Of a DNA stretch of 32,587 nt, positions 1 through 7,766 are shown piece by piece; position 1 is the first letter of the stretch; the number at the start of each line of letters is the position of its first letter. Where the stretch lies: contig CAMVDC010000011.1 in NCBI GenBank assembly GCA_947166155.1, forward strand, positions 1 through 32,587, read 5' to 3'. The translations under genes were made by a program, and so were the position numbers. The notes beneath the pieces were generated by a model. It saw nothing but the letters and a program-made list of their open reading frames with translations, searched no databases and was not told the origin of the DNA. The stretch comes from an uncultured Prevotellaceae bacterium. GTDB taxonomy: Bacteria; Bacteroidota; Bacteroidia; Bacteroidales; Bacteroidaceae.

Positions 1-170
1 TCCGTGCGGTGTGAACTGTCAGTCCGAGCGGTGAAAACTGTCAGTCCGAGCGGTGTAAACTGTCAGTCCGAACGGTGAAAACTGTCAGTCCGAACGGTGA
101 AAACTGTCAGTCCGAACGGTGTAAACTGTTAGTCCGAACGGTGTGGACTGTTAGTCCGGACGGTGTCTTT
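1..170. repeat. 22-bp tandem repeat array (about 7.5 copies, cut by window edge)
   Basis: Seven full units start at 1, 23, 45, 67, 89, 111 and 133, and a partial eighth starts at 155; the spacing is exactly 22 bp. Each unit contains the near-palindrome ccgaacgg (variants ccgagcgg, ccgtgcgg, ccggacgg). Most unit junctions form actgtcagt, a palindrome around one base. Units differ mainly by a/g, t/a and c/t changes, and the right-hand copies are more divergent (gttag instead of gtcag). The array touches the window edge, so its true left end and the upstream gene are not visible. There are no spacers between units, so it is not a CRISPR array. Function unknown. Confidence 0.9.
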
Positions 171-301
171 TACCTTCATGGCCACAATGACAATAGTGTT
201 TACTGCTCCATTTTGGCAGATTCTGTCACTCTCAATTAGTATTTTTCCCCTCCGCTGCCTTGGCACGATATTTGCTGTAAGATAGGAAAAAACATAACGA
301 T
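171..301 (+). other. Non-coding leader region before the J-domain gene
   Basis: Together with the array at 1-170 this makes a 301-base stretch without a gene. No convincing open frame is present. The only candidate signal is a weak Bacteroidota-type promoter at 243-274, described separately. The stretch from 275 to the start codon at 302 is A-rich (taggaaaaaacataacgat), as is common for leaders in this phylum, which rarely use a strong Shine-Dalgarno sequence. Confidence 0.6.
243..274 (+). promoter_or_regulatory. Weak candidate promoter for the J-domain gene
   Basis: GATATTTG at 267-274 differs by one base from the Bacteroidota -7 consensus TAnnTTTG, and TTTT at 243-246 lies 20 nt upstream where TTTG is expected. 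Both boxes are imperfect, so this is a suggestion only. Confidence 0.35.
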
Positions 302-1003
302 ATGGCTAAATTCATAGATTACTACAAGATACTGGGTGTGCCAAAAGACACGCCGCAGTCAGAAATAAAGGCTGCTTACCGCAAGCGCAGTAAGCAATTC
401 CATCCCGACCTTCACCCCGACGACCCGAAGGCCAAAGCAAAGTTCCAACTGCTCAACGAGGCATACGAGGTGCTCAACGACCCCGACAAGCGTGCCCGAT
501 ACGACCAATATGGCGAGAACTGGGACAAGATGAACCCCGGCGGCGGATTTGGTGACCAGCAGGGTGGGGGCGACCCCTTTGGCGGATTCAACCCATTCAG
601 CAATGGCGGCAACCCATTCATGGGGGGCGACGGCTCTACATTCGAATTCAACATGGGCGGAGCAGGCGGTTTCAGCGACTTCTTCACCTCGCTGTTCGGC
701 GAGATGGCAGGACGCCGTGCACAGTCGGCACGACAGCAGCAACACTCGTCGGCACCGGCCGAAAGCCATGCAACCATCGATATCGACATGTATACAGCAC
801 TGCTGGGAGGCGAAGTGATCATCGAATCGGGCACAGAAAAACTGAAGCTGCGACTGAAACCATGCACCCAGCCAGGCTCAAAGCTGCGACTCAAAGGCAA
901 AGGTGGCGGAGGGCGCGACCTCATCCTCACCATCAATGTCACACTGCCCACAAGCCTCACTCCGCGTCAGCAGGAATTGCTCATACAGATGAAGAATAGC
1001 TGA
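302..1003 (+). CDS. Short DnaJ/CbpA-type J-domain co-chaperone
   Basis: This is a 233-residue Hsp40-family protein expected to stimulate the ATPase of DnaK in the cytoplasm and deliver client proteins to it. The J-domain occupies about residues 5-72, with the essential HPD motif at 34-36. A Gly/Phe/Asn-rich linker (about 78-130) follows, and then a single C-terminal substrate-binding-like domain (about 155-233). There is no CxxCxGxG zinc finger, so it is CbpA-like rather than true DnaJ. At 233 residues it is clearly shorter than typical CbpA (about 300), because one of the two usual C-terminal beta domains seems to be missing. The start codon gives the J-domain its normal N-terminus. It stands alone: the 22-bp array lies upstream and a GH3 gene with its own promoter lies 194 bp downstream. 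No heat-shock operator is visible. Confidence 0.9.
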   Translation: MAKFIDYYKILGVPKDTPQSEIKAAYRKRSKQFHPDLHPDDPKAKAKFQLLNEAYEVLNDPDKRARYDQYGENWDKMNPGGGFGDQQGGGDPFGGFNPFSNGGNPFMGGDGSTFEFNMGGAGGFSDFFTSLFGEMAGRRAQSARQQQHSSAPAESHATIDIDMYTALLGGEVIIESGTEKLKLRLKPCTQPGSKLRLKGKGGGGRDLILTINVTLPTSLTPRQQELLIQMKNS

Positions 1004-1138
1004 TCGATCGGTCCGTACTTTGCGTTTCGGTGTGCATAGCGACAACTGAATTTGCTAATTCAACCTCGTTTTTCACTATTTATAATATAAAATAGGTGAT
1101 ATTTCTTGACCAATGACATCTGTGTAACTAATTTTTCT

Positions 1139-1146
1139 TAACTTTG
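1139..1146 (+). promoter_or_regulatory. Bacteroidota -7 box for the GH3 gene
   Basis: TAACTTTG matches the TAnnTTTG -7 consensus exactly and lies 50 nt before the chosen ATG at 1197, which gives a leader of about 45 nt. No clear TTTG -33 box is seen at the expected distance. Confidence 0.5.
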
Positions 1147-1196
1147 TGCACAGAAATTATAAAAAAGAAACAACACATATAAAAACGAACCAAAGT

Positions 1197-4160
1197 ATGA
1201 AACTGAAACGTATTGCTATGTTGGCAGGCGTGACGATGATGGCATCGTCGTGCCTCTGGGCTTTGGGCAAGAACCAAAGCACTGTCGGATTCGACAGTTA
1301 TGAATGGGACTTCGGACAAATCAGCGCGCTGCGCGGTGCCGTGAGTCACACCTTTGTAATGAAAAACACAGGCGACAAAGCTGTGAAGATAGCTCGCGTC
1401 ATTCCAAGTTGCGAGTGTATCAACGCACAAGTGACCGAGAGCGAAGTGGCTCCCGGAGCCGAGACGGAGGTGATGGTCACCTTCTCACCTAAAAATGCTG
1501 AGGGTAAAACCTACCGCAGTGTGGAACTCATCGATGCCGACGGGCGCACCATGGGAGCACTCACTCTGTCGGCCGTGGTGAATTTGACACCATCGATGCC
1601 TGCCGATGAACACGACTACCCCTTCTGGGACACCAAGCTATCAAACGAAGAACGCGTCGAAAACCTCATTTCTCTACTCACACCCGAAGAGAAGGTGGGG
1701 CTCATGATGAACAAATCAATATCAATCGAACGCCTCGGCATACCATCCTACAACTGGTGGAGCGAGGCATGCCACGGTGTGCGCCAAGATGGATATACCG
1801 TATATCCACAACCTATAGGCATGGCAGCAGCATTCAATGCCGGTCTCGTCTACGATGTCTTCTCGACCGTGAGCGACGAGGCACGCGCCAACTGGAACCG
1901 CTCAAACCACGACGTGTTTGGTGTGAAGATGGGTGCTACATACTATCCAGGCAACCCCGAACTGACTTTCTGGTGCCCTAATGTCAACATATTCCGCGAC
2001 CCACGCTGGGGACGCGGTCAGGAGACATGCGGCGAAGACCCATACCTCAACGCAGTGCTTGGAGTGCAGACAGTGCTCGGCATGCAAGGCAACGACAAGA
2101 AATACTTCAAGACCCACGCATGTGCCAAGCACTATGCAGTGCACAGCGGACCCGAGCCATTGCGCCACACATTCAATGCAAGCGTGTCGATGCGCGACCT
2201 CTGGGAAACATATCTGCCTGCATTCAAGGCCTTGGTGAAGAAAGGAAACGTGCAGGAAGTGATGTGTGCCTACAACCGATACGAAGGAGTGCCATGCTGC
2301 ACAAGCGACCGACTGCTGGTCGACATCCTGCGCCGCAAGTGGGGATACAAGGCAATAGTGCTCACCGACTGTGATGCCATCAACAACTTCTACAACCGCG
2401 GACAACACGAAACACACCCCGACCCACTGTCGGCATCAGTCGATGCAGTGTTGAACGGCACCGACCTCGAGTGTGGAAAGGTGTTCATGGTACTGACCGA
2501 AGCCCTGCAGAAAGGACTGATACAGGAAAAGACACTCGACGACCACCTGCGCCGCACTCTGCTCGGCCGATTCCAACTCGGTATGTTCGACCCCAACGAG
2601 ATGAACCCGTGGCACAACTTCGGCCCCGACATGATAAGCAGCGAATCAAATCACCAGCTGGCAATCAAGGCCGCACGCGAGTCGATGGTGCTGCTCGAAA
2701 ACAAAAACGGACTGCTGCCACTTTCGAAGAACCTGAAAAACATTGCAGTGGTAGGACCAAATGCCGACGATGTGTCGCTGCTCAACGGTAACTATGGCGG
2801 TACACCAACCAAGGAACACCAGGAGTCATTGCTCTCAGGCATACGACGTGCAGTGCCAGGAGCCAACGTGACATTCCATCAGGCATGTGAACTGTCGAAC
2901 GAATATACCACCATCAACCACCTCGCCGACATGAACGACGGCAAGGGCGCATTCGTGGAATTCTACAACAACAGCAACCTCGAAGGCTCGCCCGATAAGA
3001 CTGGATACTACAACGAACTCAATTTCTCTACATTCGGAGGATGGGGATTTGCTGAAGGTATCAGCACCGAAAGCCTATCGGTTCGTGTGAAGGGTCAATA
3101 CAAGTCGACATTCACCGGCAACATGCAATACAACATATCGACCGACAACGGATACTTGCTCAAAGTGAACGGCGAAGTAGTGGAACAAGCAGAAGCCGGA
3201 GCACAGCGTATGGGCGGTTTCGGTGGTTTCGGACGCCGCGGCGTGCAATACAAGTCATTCCCCGTTGAAGCCGGAAAGACCTACGACATACTTATCGAAT
3301 ACAAGCGCGGTACAGGCAACTTTGCCATGATGCGTGCTGAAGTGTGTGAGCGCAAGCTGGCCGAATTCAGCGACCTCGCACGCGAACTCTCGGGTGCCGA
3401 CGTGATAATCATGATAGGCGGTATATCTGCTCGCATGGAAGGCGAAGGTGGCGACAAGGCCGACATCGAACTGCCACGCGTTCAGCAACGTCTGCTCACT
3501 GCAATGCACTCAACCGGCAAGCCCGTCGTCATGGTCAACTGCTCTGGCTCGGCTATTGCATTCGGAAGTGTTCGCGGACAATACGATGCACTGCTTCAGG
3601 CATGGTACCCAGGCGAAGGAGGAAGTCAGGCACTGGCCGACGTACTCTTTGGCGACTACAACCCTGGCGGCAAACTGCCAGTCACATTCTACAACTCGAC
3701 CGAAGACCTGCCCGATTTCCAGGACTATAGCATGGCCAACCGCACTTATCGTTACTTCACAGGCACACCTCAATATGCATTCGGATATGGCCTGTCATAC
3801 ACTACATTCGAAGTAGGAGTGGGCAAACTCTCGAAGAAGTCGATGAAAGCCAACGGGAAAGTGACACTCACCGTGCCTGTGACCAACACAGGCAAGCGCG
3901 AGGGAACCGAAGTGGTGCAGGTATATGTCAAGGCTCTCGACTATCCAGAAGCTCCAATCAAGTCGCTGCGCGGATTCCAGAAGCTCTTCCTGGCTGCAGG
4001 AGAGACACAGAAGGCCACCATCCAACTCGATGGAGAGGCATTCGAATACTATGATCCATCGATCGACGAACTCTCAACTCGCAAGGGCCGCTACCAGATT
4101 CTCTACGGTACATCATCGCGTGATGCCGACCTCAAGAGCATTGACTTCGTGGTGAAATAA
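1197..4160 (+). CDS. Secreted GH3 glycosidase with N-terminal DUF1573 domain
   Basis: A 987-residue exported enzyme that should remove terminal beta-linked sugars (glucose, xylose or similar) in the periplasm or at the cell surface. The start at ATG 1197 is chosen because it begins a signal peptide (MKLKRIAMLAGVTMMASSC) and lies downstream of the -7 box; the frame is also open from a GTG at 1146, inside that box. Order: signal peptide; DUF1573 Ig-like domain (about 30-130, with SCECI at 71-75); GH3 catalytic barrel (about 145-460) with KH at 311-312 and the nucleophile D391 in VLTDCDAI; GH3 C-terminal domain from about 495, interrupted by a PA14 domain (about 585-715) and resuming with the likely acid/base E748 in MEGEGGD; fibronectin III-like domain (about 880-975). 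Barrel, PA14 insertion and FnIII-like tail are usual for beta-glucosidases/xylosidases; the DUF1573 head is not. Substrate cannot be read from sequence. Its last codons are repeated downstream (4161-4291). Confidence 0.92.
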   Translation: MKLKRIAMLAGVTMMASSCLWALGKNQSTVGFDSYEWDFGQISALRGAVSHTFVMKNTGDKAVKIARVIPSCECINAQVTESEVAPGAETEVMVTFSPKNAEGKTYRSVELIDADGRTMGALTLSAVVNLTPSMPADEHDYPFWDTKLSNEERVENLISLLTPEEKVGLMMNKSISIERLGIPSYNWWSEACHGVRQDGYTVYPQPIGMAAAFNAGLVYDVFSTVSDEARANWNRSNHDVFGVKMGATYYPGNPELTFWCPNVNIFRDPRWGRGQETCGEDPYLNAVLGVQTVLGMQGNDKKYFKTHACAKHYAVHSGPEPLRHTFNASVSMRDLWETYLPAFKALVKKGNVQEVMCAYNRYEGVPCCTSDRLLVDILRRKWGYKAIVLTDCDAINNFYNRGQHETHPDPLSASVDAVLNGTDLECGKVFMVLTEALQKGLIQEKTLDDHLRRTLLGRFQLGMFDPNEMNPWHNFGPDMISSESNHQLAIKAARESMVLLENKNGLLPLSKNLKNIAVVGPNADDVSLLNGNYGGTPTKEHQESLLSGIRRAVPGANVTFHQACELSNEYTTINHLADMNDGKGAFVEFYNNSNLEGSPDKTGYYNELNFSTFGGWGFAEGISTESLSVRVKGQYKSTFTGNMQYNISTDNGYLLKVNGEVVEQAEAGAQRMGGFGGFGRRGVQYKSFPVEAGKTYDILIEYKRGTGNFAMMRAEVCERKLAEFSDLARELSGADVIIMIGGISARMEGEGGDKADIELPRVQQRLLTAMHSTGKPVVMVNCSGSAIAFGSVRGQYDALLQAWYPGEGGSQALADVLFGDYNPGGKLPVTFYNSTEDLPDFQDYSMANRTYRYFTGTPQYAFGYGLSYTTFEVGVGKLSKKSMKANGKVTLTVPVTNTGKREGTEVVQVYVKALDYPEAPIKSLRGFQKLFLAAGETQKATIQLDGEAFEYYDPSIDELSTRKGRYQILYGTSSRDADLKSIDFVVK

Positions 4161-4291
4161 GTATCAATAGCATTGTTTTTCGCAATGAAATGAGATGACT
4201 AGAATACTGATTTCGCTATGAAATGAATGTCAAGAGCTTTGATTTTCGCAAAGAAATGAATGTCAAGAACATTGATTTCGCTATGAAATGA
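4128..4291 (+). repeat. 33-bp tandem copies of the GH3 gene's 3-prime end, including its stop codon
   Basis: The last 11 codons of the GH3 gene (4128-4160, ending SIDFVVK-stop) are followed by four degenerate copies: 4161-4193, 4194-4226, 4227-4259 and 4260-4291. Stop codons fall at 4158, 4191, 4224, 4257 and 4289, that is every 33 bp and in the gene's own frame until a one-base deletion in the last copy. Read in that frame, copies 1-3 end FAMK-stop, FAMK-stop and FAKK-stop. By hand alignment the last copy matches the coding segment at about 24 of 33 positions. The copies are non-coding as they stand. Confidence 0.8.
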
Positions 4292-4335
4292 GATGAATAA
4301 AATATAGATGAGTATATAATAATCTATATATACAT

Positions 4336-4371
4336 AAACAGAAAAGGGACCACGCGGCCCCTTTTCTGTTT
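4336..4371. terminator. Bidirectional rho-independent terminator between GH3 and GH35
   Basis: Perfect 13-bp stem (aaacagaaaaggg at 4336-4348 with its complement at 4359-4371) and a 10-nt loop. The A-rich left and T-rich right flanks give a U-rich tail on either strand. It lies between two convergent genes ending at 4160 (plus) and 4390 (minus), so it can serve both. Confidence 0.9.
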
Positions 4372-4389
4372 ATATTTGCAATGATCTGC

Positions 4390-6492
4390 TTAGCGGAGAG
4401 ATGCTACTTTTATGCTTATTACCTCTTCACCCAAGTGGTCTACATGTGCTTCGCGTGGGAAGTAGACAGGCATATCGGCCTGGATTGGCAGTATGCGCAA
4501 AGTGAGTTGGTGGATATCTTGAGGAATGCGCCAAAGTGCATACATGAAGTGACGACCATTGTAGAAGTTGTCGTCGATGAGGCGGTCGCCTGCATACAGA
4601 CGGGCACAATCGCCGTAGTACTCTATATCAAGCAAAGCGTTAGTGCGCTCGGCAGGCAAATCAATGATGTAGGTCGCTGCATGGTCGAAGTCGGAATCGA
4701 GCGGAGCCTGTGCCGCCTTGTTCACACCTATAGTTATGGTGCGATTGCTTGCGGCATGTGTTTTCTGCCAGTGCAGGCTGGCGGCAGACGATGCATTGCT
4801 CGAAACTACATAAGTCGAGGCATTATCAAGGAACAACCTACCTGCCGTCTCGCTGTCGACAAGATAGTAGTTCAGGCCGCTACGACTGGTATATACAGGT
4901 TTTTCAGTGCCACGTGGTTGTACGTTCTTCAATGTCTTTCCGTCAGCAAAGGCAAGTTCGGAAGGCACCCCAACAACTTTTTCCAAATAGATGGACGACT
5001 CCCTTCGAGCCACAATATTGGCCGTGGCATACTTCAAACCTGCTATACCAACTGGGAATATGCACGCAGTGGAAGCAGGTATGGTTATAGGACGTGATGG
5101 GAACGTAAGGTCATTGATGTTGAAAACGACGTTTTTCTTGTCGGTCAGGTTGGCAAAGCGCTCGTAATTGTTGACAAACACAAATGCGCTGTCGCCAAGC
5201 GACCGATAAGACCAGCGCAGGAATGTGTCGTCGCGTTGTGGAACATCTTGCTTACAAGGAAACACAGCATCCATGGGTGCCAATGATTCACCGAAATCGT
5301 GAAGGAATATGTGCAGCTTGCGAAGCATGAAATAGTGGGGATTAAGTTGTCCGAACTCCCCGATAGGTGCTTGGAAATCGTAGGTCATGACTGGCAAGTC
5401 GTTGTAGTTAGTGGCTCGCGAACGTTGAGTTTCGTTGAGATAGATATGGCGGTCGCCGTCGTATGGTTTCAACACATCGCTGCCATTAAGCACATTGGAA
5501 ACAGGGTTGGTGCCTCCATGATACATGTAATACCCCAGCAAATTGCTGCCGCTTCCTAACTTCACCACGGCAAGTGAATAGGCATCGATGGGGTAGATAT
5601 ATATTCGGCGATGGTAGGATGTCATCATACCGCCACCAAGTTCGCATGTGAAATATGGGTATCGACCGTCGTTGTTAGTGTTTTGACCTTCGTAATTTAA
5701 CTGCTCGGATGCAATGGCGGTCGAAGTGCGAAAGGCCTTGAAATTGAATGCCTTGTAGTAGTCGCCGACACCTTCGGAAGTACTGCGGTCCCAGAAACCA
5801 TCTGCATAATCGCCGTAAAGCGGTAGCAACTCTCCATAAGGCGGCTGAGTGGCAAGTTCGGGCCAACCGGTGCGAGTGTAGAAGGGTAGTGCGAAACCTA
5901 TTTCGGTTGCAATACGTTTCAACGAAAGCAGATAGGATGCACGACCTCTATACTCATTGTCGAATTGCATGGCCATGACCGGGCCGCCATCCTTCCATTG
6001 CAATCCTTGCACTTGTGTGAATATCTGACGATAGAAACGTGTGACATAACTCAGAAACTGAGAGTCTTCGCTACGTGTTTTACACCCTGTGTCGAATACC
6101 CAGTCGGGGATTCCGCCACAGCGAGCTTCACCATGACAGAACGGACCGACACGCAACACAACAGGCATATCGGCTTCTTTGCATAGCTCCAGAAACCTCC
6201 GCAGGTTGCGCTGTCCGCTCCAGTCATACTGGCCTTCGACCTCTTCGATGTGGTTCCAGAATACATAACAAGCAATCATCGTGACTCCGCCATCGTGCAT
6301 CTTTCCGATTTCTGTGGCCCATTCCTCGGCAGGAACACGTGAGTAGTGCAACTCTCCCATCACCGGCACAACTCTGTGACCATCGATAATAAGGCTGCGA
6401 GAGTCCCATTCTATCTTTGGCACAATCGTTTGCGAACATGCAGTGTGTACTATAAAAATAAATAATGAGATGAAATAAACGATCCGTTTCAT
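4390..6492 (-). CDS. Secreted GH35 beta-galactosidase
   Basis: A 700-residue exo-beta-galactosidase expected to release terminal galactose from galactans or glycoprotein glycans outside the cytoplasm. An N-terminal hydrophobic signal runs to about residue 18. A cysteine follows (HTAC, C19), so it may be a lipoprotein, but the lipobox is imperfect. The GH35 barrel begins at about residue 32 (LIIDGHRVVPVMGELHYSR, the family hallmark). The acid/base is E180 in MQFDNEYRG and the nucleophile is probably E284 in FTCELGGG. The beta-rich C-terminal half should hold the usual accessory domains. The family's common QxENEYG is here QFDNEYRG, a slight deviation that keeps the catalytic Glu. The gene is convergent with GH3 and shares its terminator. 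A terminator at 6564-6606 separates it from prs upstream, so it needs its own promoter in 6493-6563; no clear -7 box is visible there. Confidence 0.93.
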   Translation of the reverse strand: MKRIVYFISLFIFIVHTACSQTIVPKIEWDSRSLIIDGHRVVPVMGELHYSRVPAEEWATEIGKMHDGGVTMIACYVFWNHIEEVEGQYDWSGQRNLRRFLELCKEADMPVVLRVGPFCHGEARCGGIPDWVFDTGCKTRSEDSQFLSYVTRFYRQIFTQVQGLQWKDGGPVMAMQFDNEYRGRASYLLSLKRIATEIGFALPFYTRTGWPELATQPPYGELLPLYGDYADGFWDRSTSEGVGDYYKAFNFKAFRTSTAIASEQLNYEGQNTNNDGRYPYFTCELGGGMMTSYHRRIYIYPIDAYSLAVVKLGSGSNLLGYYMYHGGTNPVSNVLNGSDVLKPYDGDRHIYLNETQRSRATNYNDLPVMTYDFQAPIGEFGQLNPHYFMLRKLHIFLHDFGESLAPMDAVFPCKQDVPQRDDTFLRWSYRSLGDSAFVFVNNYERFANLTDKKNVVFNINDLTFPSRPITIPASTACIFPVGIAGLKYATANIVARRESSIYLEKVVGVPSELAFADGKTLKNVQPRGTEKPVYTSRSGLNYYLVDSETAGRLFLDNASTYVVSSNASSAASLHWQKTHAASNRTITIGVNKAAQAPLDSDFDHAATYIIDLPAERTNALLDIEYYGDCARLYAGDRLIDDNFYNGRHFMYALWRIPQDIHQLTLRILPIQADMPVYFPREAHVDHLGEEVISIKVASLR

Positions 6493-6563
6493 AGTGTAAG
6501 GCGTATGGATTTATTGGCTTATTCTTGTCAAGTAATAGTTTCGGAATACTTAGTAATAAAATA

Positions 6564-6606
6564 AAGCCTTATCAAAGAGTGTGTACCTACTACTTTGATA
6601 AGGCTT
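6564..6606 (-). terminator. Rho-independent terminator after prs
   Basis: A perfect 14-bp stem (aagccttatcaaag at 6564-6577 with its complement at 6593-6606) and a 15-nt loop, 10 bases beyond the prs stop. Read on the minus strand it is followed by a T-rich tract (tttattttatt). It ends the prs-side transcript before the GH35 gene. Confidence 0.9.
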
Positions 6607-6615
6607 GATGGGGAT

Positions 6616-7593
6616 TTATTCAAGAACCATCTTGTAGCCCTTGCGATCTTTCAGTTCGAAGTCAACATGCGAACTTACCGATTCGTTGTTCTCAATACAC
6701 CATATAGCTTTTGCAAACATGGTGGCTACGGTGAGTTGTTTCACTTTGTGGCATGTGCCGCGATAGGGTATGGAGTCGGTAAACATAATTTCCTCGAGAG
6801 CCGAATTTTCTACATTTTGATCGGCGGGGCCACTCATGATGCAGTGGCTTGCCACGGCTCTTACAGAAATTGCTCCGGCTTTCTTCATCTCATCAGCAGC
6901 TTTGGTTATGGTGCCTGCAGTGTCGACCATATCGTCGACTATTACAACGTTCTTGTCCTTTACATCACCAATGATCTGAATTTTGTCGACAACATTGGCT
7001 CGAGAACGTGTCTTGTTGCATAACACAAGTGGCACTTTCAACTTGTTTGAGAACAGAGCAGCACGTTTTGATGCACCCACATCGGGTGCTGCAATGACCA
7101 GGTCATTGAGTTTCAAATCGCGTATGTATGGTACCAATGTGATTGATGCATAGAGATGATCGACTGGAACGTTGAAGAATCCTTGAATCTGGTCGGCATG
7201 GAGGTCCATAGTGATAAGTCGGTTGATACCAGCTACACTGAGCATGTCGGCAACAAGTTTGGCACCTATTGGGACACGTGGCTTATCTTTTCTGTCTTGA
7301 CGTGCCCATCCAAAATAAGGCATGACTGCGATGATGTTGCTTGCTGAGGCACGCTTGGCTGCATCAATCATCAGCAGGAGTTCCATTAAGTTGTCGGTGC
7401 TGGGGAAGGTGGATTGAACGAGAAATACATCGCATCCACGCACTGATTCTTCGAACGATACAACAAACTCGCCATCGGAAAAGTTGGTACGTACCATGTT
7501 TCCGAGAGAGCAGTCGAGCTCGTTGCAAATGCGTTCTCCCAAGTATTTGGAGTTTGTTCCAGCAAATACTTTATACAATTTGTTCTCAACCAT
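6616..7593 (-). CDS. prs: Ribose-phosphate pyrophosphokinase (PRPP synthetase)
   Basis: A 325-residue cytoplasmic enzyme making PRPP from ribose 5-phosphate and ATP, the precursor for purines, pyrimidines, NAD, histidine and tryptophan. Class I features are clear. The N-terminal half has the nucleotide-binding stretch with FGWARQDRKD and the signature MDLHADQIQGFF. The C-terminal half has the PRPP loop VIVDDMVDTAGT. Length and start are normal (MVENKLYKVFAGTNS aligns with the family start). It lies 152 bp downstream of the PurF-like gene on the same strand, separated from it by the 21-bp repeats. No TAnnTTTG box is seen in that gap, so it may depend on upstream transcription. A strong terminator follows. 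Confidence 0.97.
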   Translation of the reverse strand: MVENKLYKVFAGTNSKYLGERICNELDCSLGNMVRTNFSDGEFVVSFEESVRGCDVFLVQSTFPSTDNLMELLLMIDAAKRASASNIIAVMPYFGWARQDRKDKPRVPIGAKLVADMLSVAGINRLITMDLHADQIQGFFNVPVDHLYASITLVPYIRDLKLNDLVIAAPDVGASKRAALFSNKLKVPLVLCNKTRSRANVVDKIQIIGDVKDKNVVIVDDMVDTAGTITKAADEMKKAGAISVRAVASHCIMSGPADQNVENSALEEIMFTDSIPYRGTCHKVKQLTVATMFAKAIWCIENNESVSSHVDFELKDRKGYKMVLE

Positions 7594-7640
7594 GATGATG
7601 TTTATTTGACTATTTTATGCTTTCTTGTCTTCTATGAGAT

Positions 7641-7766
7641 TTACATGCCATCGTTTGGCATTTATACTTCGCTTTCCAAAACTTATGCTTCGCTTTCCAG
7701 AACTTATGCTTTGCTTTATAGGACTTATGCTTATTGTTCCAGAACTTATGCTTCGTTTACTTGTTC
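7641..7766 (-). repeat. 21-bp tandem copies of the 3-prime end of the PurF-like gene
   Basis: On the minus strand the last seven codons of the PurF-like gene (7766-7746, EQVNEA-stop) are followed by four copies of exactly 21 bp: 7745-7725, 7724-7704, 7703-7683 and 7682-7662. A fifth, very degenerate copy may occupy 7661-7641. Every unit ends in TAA in the gene's frame (21 = 7 codons), and the ten bases cgaagcataa are identical in the coding unit and the 7703-7683 copy. Copies translate as VLEQ-stop-A-stop, VL-stop-SKA-stop, VLESEA-stop and VLESEV-stop, so they are decayed tails, not coding sequence. Together with its flanks it fills the 152-bp gap before prs. Confidence 0.85.

Noticed and set aside
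1-170. Possible CRISPR array
   Set aside because: Units are contiguous with no spacers and no cas genes are in the window; the same holds for the other arrays.
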